Shown in pieces: positions 44,026 through 56,680 of a stretch of DNA of 64,000 bases. The translations under genes were made by a program, and so were the position numbers. Source of the DNA: Owenia fusiformis (lineage: Eukaryota > Annelida > Polychaeta > Sabellida > Oweniidae); contig CAIIXF020000002.1 in assembly GCA_903813345.2 (NCBI GenBank), positions 16,440,467 to 16,504,466 on the forward strand, given 5' to 3'. A model generated the notes under the pieces. That model made no database searches. It worked only from the letters and a program-made list of their open reading frames with translations, and was not told the origin of the DNA. Every line of letters begins with the position of its first letter. The first letter of the stretch is position 1.

Positions 44026-47000
44026 TTTTTCCATACCTAGAGTCTTGTATACAAGGTGTATTTGTTAGTCTATGGGCATTCTTATACTCATCACATCTTT
44101 CTGTTCAAGGTAGGAAGGGGGGGGGGGGGGGGTTGTTGTAAGAATAGAATTCCAGGCACCCTTAGTTTGCATGAAGAAATATTTACATTCCATTACTCTG
44201 TTGGAATCTTTGGAGGGGGTAGGGTGTAAGATTTAAGATCACAGAGAAATAAACTCCATGAATGGCTATTACAATGGCCCTTATTGGTCATTACAATAGT
44301 GATTATTTAACTATTACAATGGTCATTATGCTAGGCAAATAGTAACAGTTCTGAATTATTCCATTGAGTGCAAGATTTGTATGATTTTATAGAAAGCGTG
44401 TCAATTCATGAATGGTTTCTTAATTCCACTTCACACATTGGGTCAATAGTCACCATATCCATGCCTAAACCATTCTCAGCTAACCATTTCAGAATTTACA
44501 CTCTACGGGTTGCTAGAAATAATGAAATTTCTGAGATTTCTGAATAATTTGAATATCTAGAATAGATACAGTTTACTAAATATTTCTTCACTTATTTCAT
44601 TTTGGACTATTGTTTATTTCTTTTAAAATGTGACTAACATGCCGTTTCTGCACTTTTCAATGTCATCATTTTTTCATAATTTTCTATTCAGTAGAAAAAG
44701 TGAGTTTTATTTCAATAATGCTTTCATTTTTGATGTCTTAACCTGCCTCATAGAGGCCTCTTGATCAAATGTTTATGCATTGTTATCCTTTAAGTAAAAA
44801 TTCATGGGGGTCAAATTTTAAATTAAGAAATACTATGAATTTGAGAGAAAATGGCAAGGATTGGAGTTATCACAAACATAGGGCATACTCTAAATTATAT
44901 AGAAATGCAATAAAATCAGACACTTTATTCAAATTGTACAGAGAAATTGAGTGAAATAAGCATGAGCAGACGTATATTTTAATCATTCTGAGCACATGTT
45001 TATCCTGGGCATTAGTGGTTGAAACTGCAGGTGTGAGTATTGACTCAGTCTTTTAGGGTATTGTCATCATACACTTGTGCTCATATAAGGGGCTCACTTT
45101 TACCTCACTTCACACCATTACAGCCACGTTCTTGGATCAAGCATTCCGGGATCATCAAAGATTCATTCTTTCAAGGAGTGGGACATCAAGAGATACTTTC
45201 ATCCATGGTATCTTTAGTGATTATTATAACAGATACAGACAGTTTTTCATTGGCGCAAGTAAAAAAAGTTATTGCGGTTTTGTGGTTTAGTGACATCATA
45301 GTACTAGTTTTAAAGGATTGCCTTGGGTATGGTTCATAGACATCCATATAATGATGCTTCTGTTAACAGATTCTCAGAGAGGGAACTACAGTCAAAGTTA
45401 TATGGACTGAATTTGGAACAAACCACAATGAGGATGTCCTCTGTTGGAGACTATACTTTACTTTGGTTCATGGCTTTAAAGTGTTGAGACATTTAGTAAA
45501 AGCAATGGAGGAAGCAAGGAATATTTGAGAAGTATTTAGTAATAAGGAATAGAGAACACATACGATACCAGCCGAACAGGAACAATTCAGAACAATGGAA
45601 TCATTATATATAAGAGCCAGGATTTGATTTTTGCGACTTTAATTTCAGATAAGGTCACTCCTCTCAGTCCTCTCTTACTGATCCATAGCTTCTAGGGAAA
45701 AATAAGAAAACACTGACTGGCCATGATGAACTCTTAGGAAAATATGAAGCGTGACAATAAGTAAAGACTGGAGGTCATGAAACGAACCTCATCTTTCCTT
45801 ATCTTATGATATAATATAACTCTTATCTGGAGTATTTTGTATTTCAACATTTTTGTTGCACGGTAGTCGATAACATTTGACACAAAATCTGGCTGTGGTA
45901 TAGCTGTATTAAAAACATGGACATATTGAGGTAGGTGTAGGTGTTTCTTGTCATGAAAAGTCAACTTGAAATTTAGATGGGTATAAATCTTGTCATGATC
46001 AGGGCTGGCTCTCTTACATACTCAGTATAGTCATGGTATATGGTTTTATTACCAAGTTTACGACAAACTGCATGATTTGGATTGGTGTTGCAGATTTCTA
46101 TCGTCGGTTTGCATAAAAAACTATTACTGTTTGATCATTTTCTGGATTTTGAGTGGTTGTTGGTTTATTTGATTCTTATGAATTATGGGGCTTGATTTGT
46201 ATTTTTCTTATGATATTCTTTGTGTAAATATGTTCTCAAAATGATTGCAATTTTGATTAACCAGTGACTTACCATAATGATATTGTACCTGTGCCTGGTA
46301 TGTCTCAGGTTTATCACTGTTACATACCAAGCCAGGAAAATTATCAAAAATCATTATAGCCATTTATGAAGACAAACTGTAACAGTGACAGATTAAGGTT
46401 TAAAAATGAAACAGTACAAGAAACTTAAGATTGCATACAGTATAACAGTAAAGTTGTTTTCATGGGTAACTTGAAACTAAAACTTGAAGGAGAATTATTT
46501 GGAAGAGATTTATTGCATTAACTCACCTGAATATAGACTTATAATAACAATGCGCTTTATTACTTATATTACCTAGAGATACCTAGCATACCTGTATAAT
46601 GGCATACATTTACACGGACTCTATGGACTCTATAATTGATATTCTGAGTATATTGTAGCTTTAAGTGTAATTGGATTATGAATTCCATCAACTATAGGAT
46701 TAATTACGGAAGTTGACTCTGTACTTGGAAATGAGATTTAAAGTCAAATGAAAGCATCTAGAGAATGAAGGTATTATTGCATCAAATTCATATGTGCCTT
46801 GTCCTCAAGCAAGCATGTTCTGGGAGCTGGGGAATGAGGTTAGGTCCGGGGGTGGGGTTATGAAGGTAAGGTGGGCATTGGAGCACACCAGTGAGAATTG
46901 AGATTTGATGCAAAATATTCACATTCATGTGCACGCATATCCATGAGGGTGTTCCTCTTTTGCGATTTCTTGTCCAGGCGATACCATAATTTTTGGGATA

Positions 47001-47700
47001 AATGAAAATTTACAATCATCTGAACCAATGTACCAATGTCTTGGCTGACCTACTTTTGCCTTATTTTGGAGAAATTGACTTTTTGTTGTCAAAATATCAT
47101 ATTTTTGATAAATTAACAAGTCTCATTTATGAAGTTTCTAGATCAGGTTATATCAGCTCACAAGGTTTTATTTTTGCTGGGAATTGAACAGATTTTGAAA
47201 AATTGTTGAACCTTTTAGGCAAAATTTCAATGATATGCCTATTATAGGAGTGTCAGTCATTATAATGTTGTATTATGTGTTTATATCATTTAATTCATAC
47301 ATAAACAATACAGCTGTTTTAACGTGTTTGATGTGGAGATAAGTGATCTGTCAAGAGTTGCCATTGAGTCAAGTTAGAACATATGCTACCACTAAGCATG
47401 ATGTATGATCTCTTTATTTAAACATCTCATTTTAAATCATGAAATTTGAAATGCATTAAGTCAAATGAATTATTTTTTTTCTCATAATGCTAGTCCTTGT
47501 TTTCCCACCCTTGGCCAGAGCTTAACCTTATGTGCCCCTCTTGAATTAAATTTGAGATCATTGTGTCCCTCCTATCACTGCATGTAAAGCCTCAGTTATA
47601 TTTGCTTTATGGTAGGCATATGGGTATGGTGGTTGTAAAAAATCGATATAGAAAATCTACATTGTCATTCTTACCCCTATATTCTATGCTACACATTTCT
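44026..47700. other. Intron sequence with a G-run
   Basis: A run of about fifteen G at 44118-44132 could form G-quadruplexes. A few short frames (44769-44954, 45040-45339, 46925-47187) have no domain similarity. No defined element is seen. Confidence 0.5.
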
Positions 47701-47719
47701 CTCGATTTTGGGAAGCTAC

Positions 47720-48046
47720 TAGTGGTGCAACTCGCAAGAAAAATGCTACTTGAGTAGAAAGTGTGAAAATGCCACTGTAAGCGAGTACCACTCGCAAAAA
47801 TGAGGGAAAAATTTAAAAAAATAAAAAACTCACCTAGTCGACTGTTTGAAGACCAAATAGATACAATTTCTTCGTTTCTTCTATATGTTATTGATGTTAT
47901 ATATAGTTTGTATCAATTTAGTGAGAATAAATGTAGTTATTCATGCCATAATTGTGTTTGTTTGTTTGTTTTTAAATATTTTCATTTTGTTTCCGGAATC
48001 GATACTTTGTTTCGTTCAGTGCATCCAAAAATGAGTTGCACCACTA
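47720..48046. mobile_element. hAT-like MITE, 327 bp, perfect 8 bp target duplication
   Basis: The terminal inverted repeats TAGTGGTGCAACTC and GAGTTGCACCACTA are flanked by GAAGCTAC on both sides (47712-47719 and 48047-48054). An 8 bp duplication with TAGNG-type ends is characteristic of hAT-superfamily insertion. ACTCGCAA and its relatives recur close to the left end (47731 and 47787 regions), as subterminal binding motifs do. The 95-codon frame starting at 47800 lies within the element and resembles no transposase. It is non-autonomous. Confidence 0.88.
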
Positions 48047-48054
48047 GAAGCTAC

Positions 48055-48332
48055 AGCCACTGTACGATTGCCGTATATCAGATATGACCGAGGTATTAAC
48101 CATTTGTTGTTGTTGCCAGAGGGTCGTGTATGAGAGGGTATGTTGACTTGATGTGGGAGTTTAAAGTATCTAAGATATGTTATAAGATGAAGTTTATCAC
48201 TTGAAAAGGTTCAGTTAAAAGTTTATCATGGTTGTTATGATGTAATGCATTCTTGTTCCTAAAAATGTTAAGAACAAATGTTGATAATTTTACAAGGTCA
48301 TTCTTGTTCATTATGTTAGTCTGATCTGATCT
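48055..48332. other. Intron spacer, nothing recognised
   Basis: Short AT-rich stretch between the MITE and the next family B repeat. Confidence 0.5.
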
Positions 48333-48461
48333 TATTATGTCATAATCAAAAGTTGTGACATATTGTTAAAGTTTCCAACTTTTTGTGAATTGTTGTCAGC
48401 ATTCAGCGGTTGGCATCTGTAACAAATGGCAGGTTGTGACATTTTGCATGTTGATGCCTTG
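48333..48461 (+). repeat. Dispersed repeat family B, copy 6
   Basis: TATTATGTCATAATCAAAAG with TTGTGACATATTGTTAAAG at the head; AGCGGTTGGCATCTGTAACA and AATGGCAGGTTGTGACATTT at the tail. Confidence 0.85.
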
Positions 48462-49435
48462 TTTATTTTATACCATTTCTCCATAAGACATGTCTCATTT
48501 CCTAGACTTTTCAATACACATCTGTTTATTCCTCACTGTTTCAACTGTTCTCTACTAACTGAACAATGTGTGCAAAGATAGCACATAGCCCCATAAAATA
48601 ATTTTTTAATAAATAAGTTGGCATTTGGTGAATTTCATGGAAGAAGTTCATTAGACAAAAATGTATAATATTATGCAAAATAGATATTATAATGACAAAA
48701 TTAGAAGTATCAAACATTATAAATAAGGAACATAATTTTGGCATATTATCTGTATTTGAATAAATAGAAAATAGAAATGTATAAAAGATATTTGGCATCC
48801 TTGCCATTGGTTCAATAAAATAGATGTTAACATCATTATTATGCACAACCTTACCTTTCACTTTCAATTTAACAAAGCGAACAAATAGATGAATAAATAT
48901 ATGATGTAAACATATGTTGTGACTTGAATCAAGTCAAATATTGATGCGATATATAACAATATAAATGGCAATTTATTCTCTTAATCCACCATGTTTCATA
49001 TAATTTGATATGACAGTTGAAATGTTTAATAAGTTCACCAGGTCCAAAATCATGGTGTAAGTTAAATGTTGTCCAGTACTTTTGACAGCTCAAGTGCTTC
49101 CTGTCTGGGGTTGCGTTTCATTCTGTCAGTTTCACGATGATGCCTCTGAGAAACTTAGAGAATTATGTACAATTTGAATTAGGAACCTAGGAATTAGGGT
49201 ACCTAGTATAGAAGAGAAGGGGGGGGGGGGATTGGGAGGGAGTGGGAGAGATATCCATAGTAGATGTTCATATGAGATTTATGTTCATATTATAGAGGTC
49301 TTTTATATTAGATGCTCACATTTCAATGTTTGACCTTATTTTATAATGAAATGGATTTAGATTGAAATAAGTTGCATAACTGAATGTACAAGGATTTGGG
49401 TGAACTAAGTGTAAATCAAATATGGTTTATTATTA
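48462..49435. other. Intron sequence with a G-run
   Basis: The minus-strand frame at 48541-48867 (108 codons) translates to hydrophobic, Met/Ile-rich sequence typical of AT-rich DNA and has no domain. A run of about twelve G is at 49219-49230. Confidence 0.5.
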
Positions 49436-49593
49436 TATCATCACCAGAAGTGGTGACATATTGTTATAGTCTCCAACTGTTTTGTGGCTTGAGTTCAGCA
49501 TTTGGGACTTGGTGTTTGGTGTCTGAAACAGCATTTGGTGGTTGGCATATGTAACATATGGAAGGTGGTGACATTTTGCATGTTAATGCCTTG
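49436..49593 (+). repeat. Dispersed repeat family B, copy 7
   Basis: ATATCATCACCAGAAGTGGT with GACATATTGTTATAGTCTCC at the head and GGAAGGTGGTGACATTTTGC plus ATGTTAATGCCTTG at the tail. The longest copy, with an extra TTTGGTGTCTGAAACAGCAT segment in the middle. Confidence 0.86.
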
Positions 49594-51130
49594 TCAGGAT
49601 TATGTTGTACTTGTTTTGTTGGTCACAGCTCAATTGATATTATTAATTTTTCTCAAATTTTTTGTTGAATAGTAATTCAGCGAACCGATACATGCACATT
49701 TATGTATATCAATGTGACATCATAAGCCAACCTGCTTAACCAACCAAAGGATTACATATTTTGTTTGGCAATTTTGAATCAAATACATTTGTTGTTATTT
49801 ATTGGACCTTGATGCAAAATAGCATGCAATATATTTTATATCCTATATGGGTTTCCATTTAAATCTTCATTAAAGTTCCTGCCCTGTCTCCCTATCACTT
49901 ACAAGGACTTGAAATATTAGACTAGCCATAGTGGAGTCAATATCTTGCAACCAGTGGCAGAACTGGCAGGTATCTGTTTCAAGTCAAGTGTTTTTAAGTG
50001 TGTCTGCCCTTGCCCTGGTCTTTGTGGTCAGTCCAGGTGTCTAATAACTCTTACAACATCTTATCAAAGTTTTTTATCAAGACGCAACAACAAAAAATTA
50101 ACAAGATGTGAATTATTTTTTGTTATGTGTGATAATGTTGTTCAGAGTTTTATATTAATTTTATGACATTTGATATGTACTTCTGTATTTTACTCCTGTT
50201 ATTTGGTATCCCAAGATAAAGCACATCTTTATGTTGTGAACATTTGGGATGGGAGCATTCTGGTATTTACAGCATGTATGATTTGCACACCACTGCAAGC
50301 CGTAGAAAAAACAGAAGGGGGTAGTGGGGAGAGAGGATGGGGGTGTTCTAAATAAGTCTCTGATTATAGATTGAGTACTTTTAAATATCTTTCAATAGGA
50401 GGCTTATGAATCTTGTTATTGAGGGAATGGGGACACTTTCATCAGTGTTGTTTATGTGGGGTATTTAAAGTTTATACCTTGTAGGTAGAAGAACAAACTT
50501 CAATCTTTAGAAACTGAAGAAAGCAATCGTGATTTACGTATTTGTGACATCATTGAACATATTTGCGTCCCTTGTTGAAGGGTGTACCACTATTTGAAGC
50601 TGTTTACAGAAATCATGGAATGTTCTTGATTTTAATGTAATACTGTTAAGGCGTATAAATCTTTCGCGCTGTTTTTATGAACATTTAGTGAAATATATTA
50701 TGAAATATTCAAGCTGTTCTATGAAATTATTGTGATTAGGAAATTAAAATCTTCAACAGGTCATTGTGACCTACTTCATGAAATATTGATCTTTGTTCAT
50801 TTCTGTCTTTAAAGTTCTTGGTGACCTAATCATACAATAGTGTTGCAATGTTATATTATATGGAAATTTAAATATACATTATGTATACACTGTTTTTATA
50901 TAATATGGTCTACTACTTATTAAATGGCAACATAGTTATGGTTTTCAAGCAATATGTTTTAATCGAAAAATACATGCAATCTGTTACCAAAGTTAATCTT
51001 TGCAACAACCTTTGATAAATTCAGCTTGTTTGACTTATTGCTTGACTAAGTTACATTAAGGTGGAATTAAAAAATACCAAAGAGCACTGCCCTTCTATAC
51101 ATGCACTTACATGTATATCTACTATGTATA
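49594..51130. other. Intron sequence, nothing recognised
   Basis: AT-rich; no supported exon, RNA gene or recurrent repeat. Confidence 0.5.
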
Positions 51131-51202
51131 TGGTTAAACCTGTTTAAGTAAAACACCTCTCTCTCGTGAATACCTGTGTCTAGTGAACACCCCCTTTCAG
51201 CA
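51131..51202 (+). repeat. Family A repeat, left-end fragment
   Basis: GGTTAAACCTGTTTAAGTAA, AACACCTCTCTC and CTAGTGAACACCCCC match family A left ends. Confidence 0.6.
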
Positions 51203-51348
51203 CATATTCCATTGAGATTTGTAGAAAATTTTGTTGACAAACACCCTGAGACAAACAACCACACTCTTGTTGGAGAAGTATGTACATGTAGTGTAAGAAG
51301 TATGTAGTTGGAGAAGTATGTAGTTGGAGAGGGGAATGAATCAAAGAT

Positions 51349-51507
51349 GCAGTAAAATCTGCATGTCAGAACATATCTCTCAATGTGACCATCAAAGTAC
51401 TTTTATGTTAAACATATCTTCAATTCGTGAATACCTGCCATAAGGCTGCCAATCTGAATACTTTTGGCTAGTCGCATTTGCGTTGGGATTAGACAGGTTT
51501 TACTGTT
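51349..51507 (+). mobile_element. Family A element with both termini, about 158 bp
   Basis: It begins GCAGTAAAATCTGCATGTCA and ends GGGATTAGACAGGTTTTACT, with CTCAATGTGACC and GTGAATACCTGCC inside. It stops 32 bp before the target duplication of the foldback at 51548. Confidence 0.7.
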
Positions 51508-51547
51508 ATTTCCTGTATTAATGGCCATTCATCAAGACACCCTGCAT

Positions 51548-52293
51548 TTATCCTGTTCCCGGACTATAGTCCTGTACGGAGCCCATACATTTGCCTGTAC
51601 GATTACAACTTGGGAGAATTATCTACGCCCCTTCCACTTAAGAAACCTACCTCAATGCATTCTAGAACTCAAAATGTAACTTCTAATATATTGGAACCGC
51701 CGATTGTCTGGGTTAGTTGGCAGAACGAGGTCTTTTTGTTTCTTATGGCTCTTTTGGTCGAAGTTCGATTAAGATGGCGGTTATAACGGAATTTCCCGAA
51801 CTCTTCCGTAATAGCACGAACTTGGTTTTTCGTTACTTCACTTCCATGTAAAATGGATTTGTTTCCGGTAAGAAACATTGTTTAACCATTCGGTATACAG
51901 TTAAGAGCATAGGATGTCGACATGGCAGTAAATATTGAAAATATTGTCCGAAATTTTCGAAATTCCCTCTTACCCGAAACACATCCATTTTACACGGAAG
52001 TGACGTAACGAAAAACCAAGTTCGTGCTATTACGGAAGAGTTCGGGAAATTCCGTTATAACCGCCATCTTAATCGAACTTCGACCAAAAGAGCCATAAGA
52101 AACAAAAAGACCTCGTTCTGCCAACTAACCCAGACAATCGGCGGTTCCAATATATTAGAAGTTACATTTTGAGTTGTAGAATGCATTGAGGTAGGTTTCT
52201 TAAGTGGAAGGGGCGTAGATAATTCTCCCAAGTTGTAATCGTACAGGCAAATGTATTGGCTCCGTACAGGACTATAGTCCTGGAACGGGATAA
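51548..52293. mobile_element. Foldback element, 746 bp, 326 bp arms and 8 bp target duplication
   Basis: The left arm (51548-51873) and right arm (51968-52293) are near-perfect reverse complements. A 94 bp unique loop separates them. Ends are TTATCCTGTTCC and GGAACGGGATAA; CCCTGCAT flanks both sides (51540-51547 and 52294-52301). Each arm holds AAGATGGCGG or its complement (51771-51780; 52061-52070), a GGACTATAGTCC palindrome, and an ACGGAAGTGACGTAA-like motif that is intact at 51994-52008. Arm similarity well above that of other repeats here implies a fairly recent insertion. No transposase is present. The long minus-strand frame 52055-52474 is half inside the arm and is not a gene. Confidence 0.92.
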
Positions 52294-52301
52294 CCCTGCA
52301 T

Positions 52302-55300
52302 ATCTCATTCTCTGCATATGTAATGCTGGGTTGGGAATTAGATAAACAAAACTTTAATTTAAAAAAGTCATAAAATGATTCAGAGCCTTGTTGTAATATT
52401 CCTGGGAGGTCAACATGTCTAAAGACCCCAAACCTCAGCAGATAGTTACATTTGAAGTAGTAAGGAGTAGTCAAAGGTTTTGTATTATCAAATTACAATG
52501 CTTCAAAATCATGGGTTTGAAAGCCTGTGTTCAAATCTACTGTATATAAAAATAGTACTTAATACATACAGCTGTATTACATGCTTATCATTTATGAGTC
52601 TATATTTTTGTTGTATTATCACACAATCTATTTCAATTGAATACCCCAATCATATGATAAGTTGAAGGGTGCTTAACATATACAGTATGCATTTGTGATA
52701 TTTGAAATAACAAACATCAAACAGCTTTATTGCATTTTTACATTAGATATGCTTATCAGATATCTATTTGTCCACTTGTATTTTGTACATGAATATAAAA
52801 AATTGTCCTGTCTAGTGTCTGCATAACTCTCAGGTCAGGGAGCTTTGTCCCTTGCAACCTGTTTGCACTTACACTCAAATTGGCTGGTCACACACTACAG
52901 GTAGATGTATCTGAACCGTCACATCAGATTGATCAGTTGTAAAAATAACATCTGGCAATTTTCAAATAGGCATTCAAAAGTCAACCATATATTTTTGATC
53001 TAAAGATGCAGTGATCCCTTAAATTCATATTGAATTTTCGTGTAAATATGTCCCTAATGAATCCCATCGCGATAAGCCACACCTCCTTTGTCTCTATCCT
53101 TCAAAGTGAACGGCAGATAAGAGGGGCTCTGGTATAGGGAGCTCTGGTATACCAGAATGAATGAATCCCGTTCCAGTTTGACTTTCCTTCTTTAAAAGAA
53201 AACTTCATCTACAATCTACTCTAACCTCTGATACTCTGGGCATTAATTTGTATACATGAACAAGAAAAATGACCTGAGATCCAAGATAATTTCAATTTTA
53301 ATTTTTTTTGTAAGTTCTGGACAATGTTTTGGTTAACCTAAAATTGATTACACAAATCTTTTGAAGCAGGACCTCCCATTCTTGACATTACCAATTCTTA
53401 GATACAAATGAAGTGGCTGTACTTTAGATCCATCATTTTAAAGGCTCCTGATTTCATTGGTTAGGAACTTCATGTGAAGTTTGGGCGAATATCTGGAAAC
53501 TTTTTAATGTGGGAAATACATGATGCATTCAAGTGAAAATGTCTGAGATTTCAAAAAAACATTTATATTTTTTTGTCACTGTCAGTTGTCAGTATGGGGT
53601 TTGTCATGGCAATATTAGGTGTCTCAATATGCAAGTATGTGTTAACCAATGACTGAGAATGACAGTGGTAACTTAAGGGAGATAAACCTGACTTTGGAGG
53701 TTTCTCCTTCAGGAGGCAATGGTAGATAAATTAAACTGAGAGGCTATTTTGTTGGCATGCCTTTTTTGTTGTGGCATAACATAGCACCGCCTATAAACTT
53801 AAACAATATAAGAAACATGACATTCTTTAGCACACACGTGCTGACCTGTAGTTCATCGTACCTGTTTGTAATTGTCTTGAAGTTGAAAATACCTGGACTT
53901 TTTGACAGAACCTAATATTATCTCACCACAAAACAATCTTGATACCCTTTATAAGACTAATAATGAACATTGTCTCTTCATATCAAAATAAATGATCATT
54001 TCTTGAAATCTCCAGGCTAATCTGTTATTCCTCACATATTTGATTTTGTTGATTTAAAAACATAACATTTGTCTAACTCTGCAGGTCTCTTCAGTTGGCT
54101 GAATGCATAACTATAAATCATCTATCCTAGTTAGAGGGAAATGCACCAGCTCTTAAGCTCAGGTTACTGTCTAGCACTTGTCATTGTCTTAAAAAACACT
54201 TCACTATTAACAAGTCTATGCTTTGATCATCATGTTGTATTATCTTGCATTAGTAGGGGTTGGTTGAAGCAGTTTGCTCCTTGCTTACCTATGAGAGACA
54301 ATTCTCTGCATGCTAATCCCCCATGATCTTCAACTTACAAGGTGTTATTATGAAGTTGGAGCAACTGAAACCTTATGAAACCCCATTACAAATCAAAAAA
54401 AAGTTTGAAGTGAGGGATTTCAATAGAATCCAGAGCAATATATTAAAGTCTCTCTTCAAGTCGCTGGTTTCTACATTTTTTATTTAATTTTTTCTGTAAG
54501 GGGAGGTGGGGGTGCAAGAGATTGATGAGACTTGGGAGATTATATATGATTGAAATAGAAGCCTGACTCAATCCAGAACACAATTGCAGACCTTTATGAT
54601 AACATACATACCCAGATCTTTCTGAAAATATCAACCAGAAAATATATTGTTCTATGGAATTACATAATTGAGTTTTTTGCAATGATCTTTTATGGTTTTC
54701 TCTTCATTTCTCAGATTTGAACTGATATTGGTAAAATGTATTCAATTGTTTGCAAGGTATTTTTGATAAGACAGTTATGTAGTTTGTCTGTGTAGGAACA
54801 GGAACTTTAGACTACTTTGATAGTAAATGTACATTTAAACCTGTAATTTCATCAAGTTGACTCTTAGTTACATTCTCTTAGAATATAAACCTGAGTGATG
54901 AAGTTTTGCATGAAGTGTTCTAGAAAAGTAAAAGGAATGGGCAACATTTGATTCTCAGTGGTAGAATAGTATGAACTTGAAGCAAGACTGGCTAAACTGT
55001 GATGTTTTGCTGTTCATATTAAACAGTTTCAGTATACAAGAACAAGGGATGTGGTACTTGAGATAAACAGCCAGTTTGGGATAATACACTGAATAAGTTC
55101 CTTACTCGTCAGGTGTATTCCACTCAATTTCTCTCTAAACCTTAAATACTGTGTTTGATTTTTCTGCATTTCCATTCTATAATTTTGAACATCTATTTTA
55201 TTCCTTGTTGATTTCACTTTCCTTCTCTATTTTTCGCTTGAAACCTAGTCACTTCATATTTTTTTCTTTCTGAGAGCTTCCTTGATTATATACCCAGTAA

Positions 55301-56054
55301 ATGCATAGTCATTCTTATTTTATATTACAAATCAAATGAGGACATAAGAAGATGCTATAGAAATTCATTTCCAGGTAGATAAGAAATCACAGTTTTAATC
55401 AATACTTTTAAAATAGAATACATGTTTTTGAATTGTACCAAGGAACAGATGTATATTTCCATAGTTGTTAGAATTATTTTGTAAGAACATCCTAGATAAC
55501 TTCTAGTTGGACAATCTGAACTAGTTCAGGAAATTAGGTAGATTGTAGGTGGCTCTTTGTAAATAGTTCATCAAAACAAAGAACTATTGATAGGCATGTT
55601 TATAAACATCCTAGGATCTTAGAGAGTTAACATGAACTTTTTGTGAGCATTTCGATGAGTATACAAGACTAAACGATCAAAAGCTCTTCTGATTAACCAG
55701 GACTGAAAATGTTATTTTTCAAGGTACGTATCTTTATTAAATACGGCATGTTTGTAAATAATATTAGTGCTGAAGAGCTCATATTATAGGTGTCATATAC
55801 AAATATTTATGCAATCAAAAAGTAATCGGTTATAAGGTGTTTAAAAAGGTAGATTAGAAATGTATAGATATACAGGTTTTACTGTAGTACGAGTATATGT
55901 TTTATAGGGCATTGTAAGTGAAATTTTCAGTATGAAAAAAGGACCAACATAAGTTGGGCAATTTTTATTAACTTTTGTTTTAACTAATTGAAAACTATAG
56001 TGCTAATTGTATCTTTCTTTCATTTCTTAAATTTAGCAATATTTCATAATATAA
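52302..56054. other. Intron sequence, nothing recognised
   Basis: AT-rich, with scattered short frames and no domain similarity. I see no RNA gene or repeat shared with other parts of the window. Confidence 0.5.
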
Positions 56055-56350
56055 AACAAAGCATTTCAGTGCTTCACATTTTTGAGGTATCAAACCTTTT
56101 CAATTGGTTAAAACTTGAAATTCTTTCAAATGCCACAAACTTTTAGAATGTCTGATTGTTTGAATATACTGTAAAAATGCACCTGAAATTCGAACTTTTG
56201 AGTAGCACAAATAAACAATCAAAGAATGAGCATATTTGTAAATAGTGCGTACTAAACGGTATATTGGGTACCGGGTAAATAGCACATGGAGCTTTGATTG
56301 CACTTCGGTCTCTATAGTTGCTATTTATACTTTAGGTTCTATATATTTTA
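56055..56350 (+). repeat. Diverged direct duplication, unit 1 (about 300 bp)
   Basis: The blocks AAAGCATTTCAGTGCTTCAC, ACATTTTTGAGGT, ATGCACCTGAAATTCGAACT, ATATTTGTAAATA and TTAGGTTCTATA reappear in the same order in unit 2 (56399-56680). The copies have many substitutions. Confidence 0.78.
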
Positions 56351-56398
56351 TGTCTTCAATTGACCAAAAGTCCCATTACATGTGTAAGGAGACTCACA

Positions 56399-56680
56399 AA
56401 CAAAGCATTTTTAAGTGCTTCACATTTTTGAGGTCTCAATATTTACTGTTGATTCTTTTTTGTTGTTGAGGTTGAATCTTGACATTTTAACGAGTGCTAC
56501 AAAGTGCTGGAATGTCCGATAATATCCATTGTTTGAAACATGCACCTGAAATTAGAACTTTGCAGGTCCAAAAGTAAGCAATTCAAGAATGAAAATATTT
56601 GTAAATAAAAACGACCAAGCGCGTACTTCAGGTTAAGGGTAAATACAACTTGGAGTTTTGAGTACATTTTGGGTTCTATA
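56399..56680 (+). repeat. Diverged direct duplication, unit 2
   Basis: AAAGCATTTTTAAGTGCTTC, ACATTTTTGAGGTCTCAATA, ATGCACCTGAAATTAGAACT, ATATTTGTAAATAAAAACGA and TTGGGTTCTATAC follow the order of unit 1. Offset is about 340 bp. Confidence 0.78.

Noticed and set aside
45040-45339. Plus-strand frame of 99 codons
   Set aside because: No recognisable domain; a second overlapping frame of similar length exists on the same strand, and no splice context supports either.
47800-48087. Frame in the hAT-like MITE as a possible transposase remnant
   Set aside because: No hAT dimerisation or catalytic motifs; the AT-rich translation is non-specific and runs past the element's end.
52055-52474. Longest minus-strand frame (139 codons)
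   Set aside because: Half of it is the right arm of the foldback element and the rest is unique intron DNA; no domain and no splice signals.
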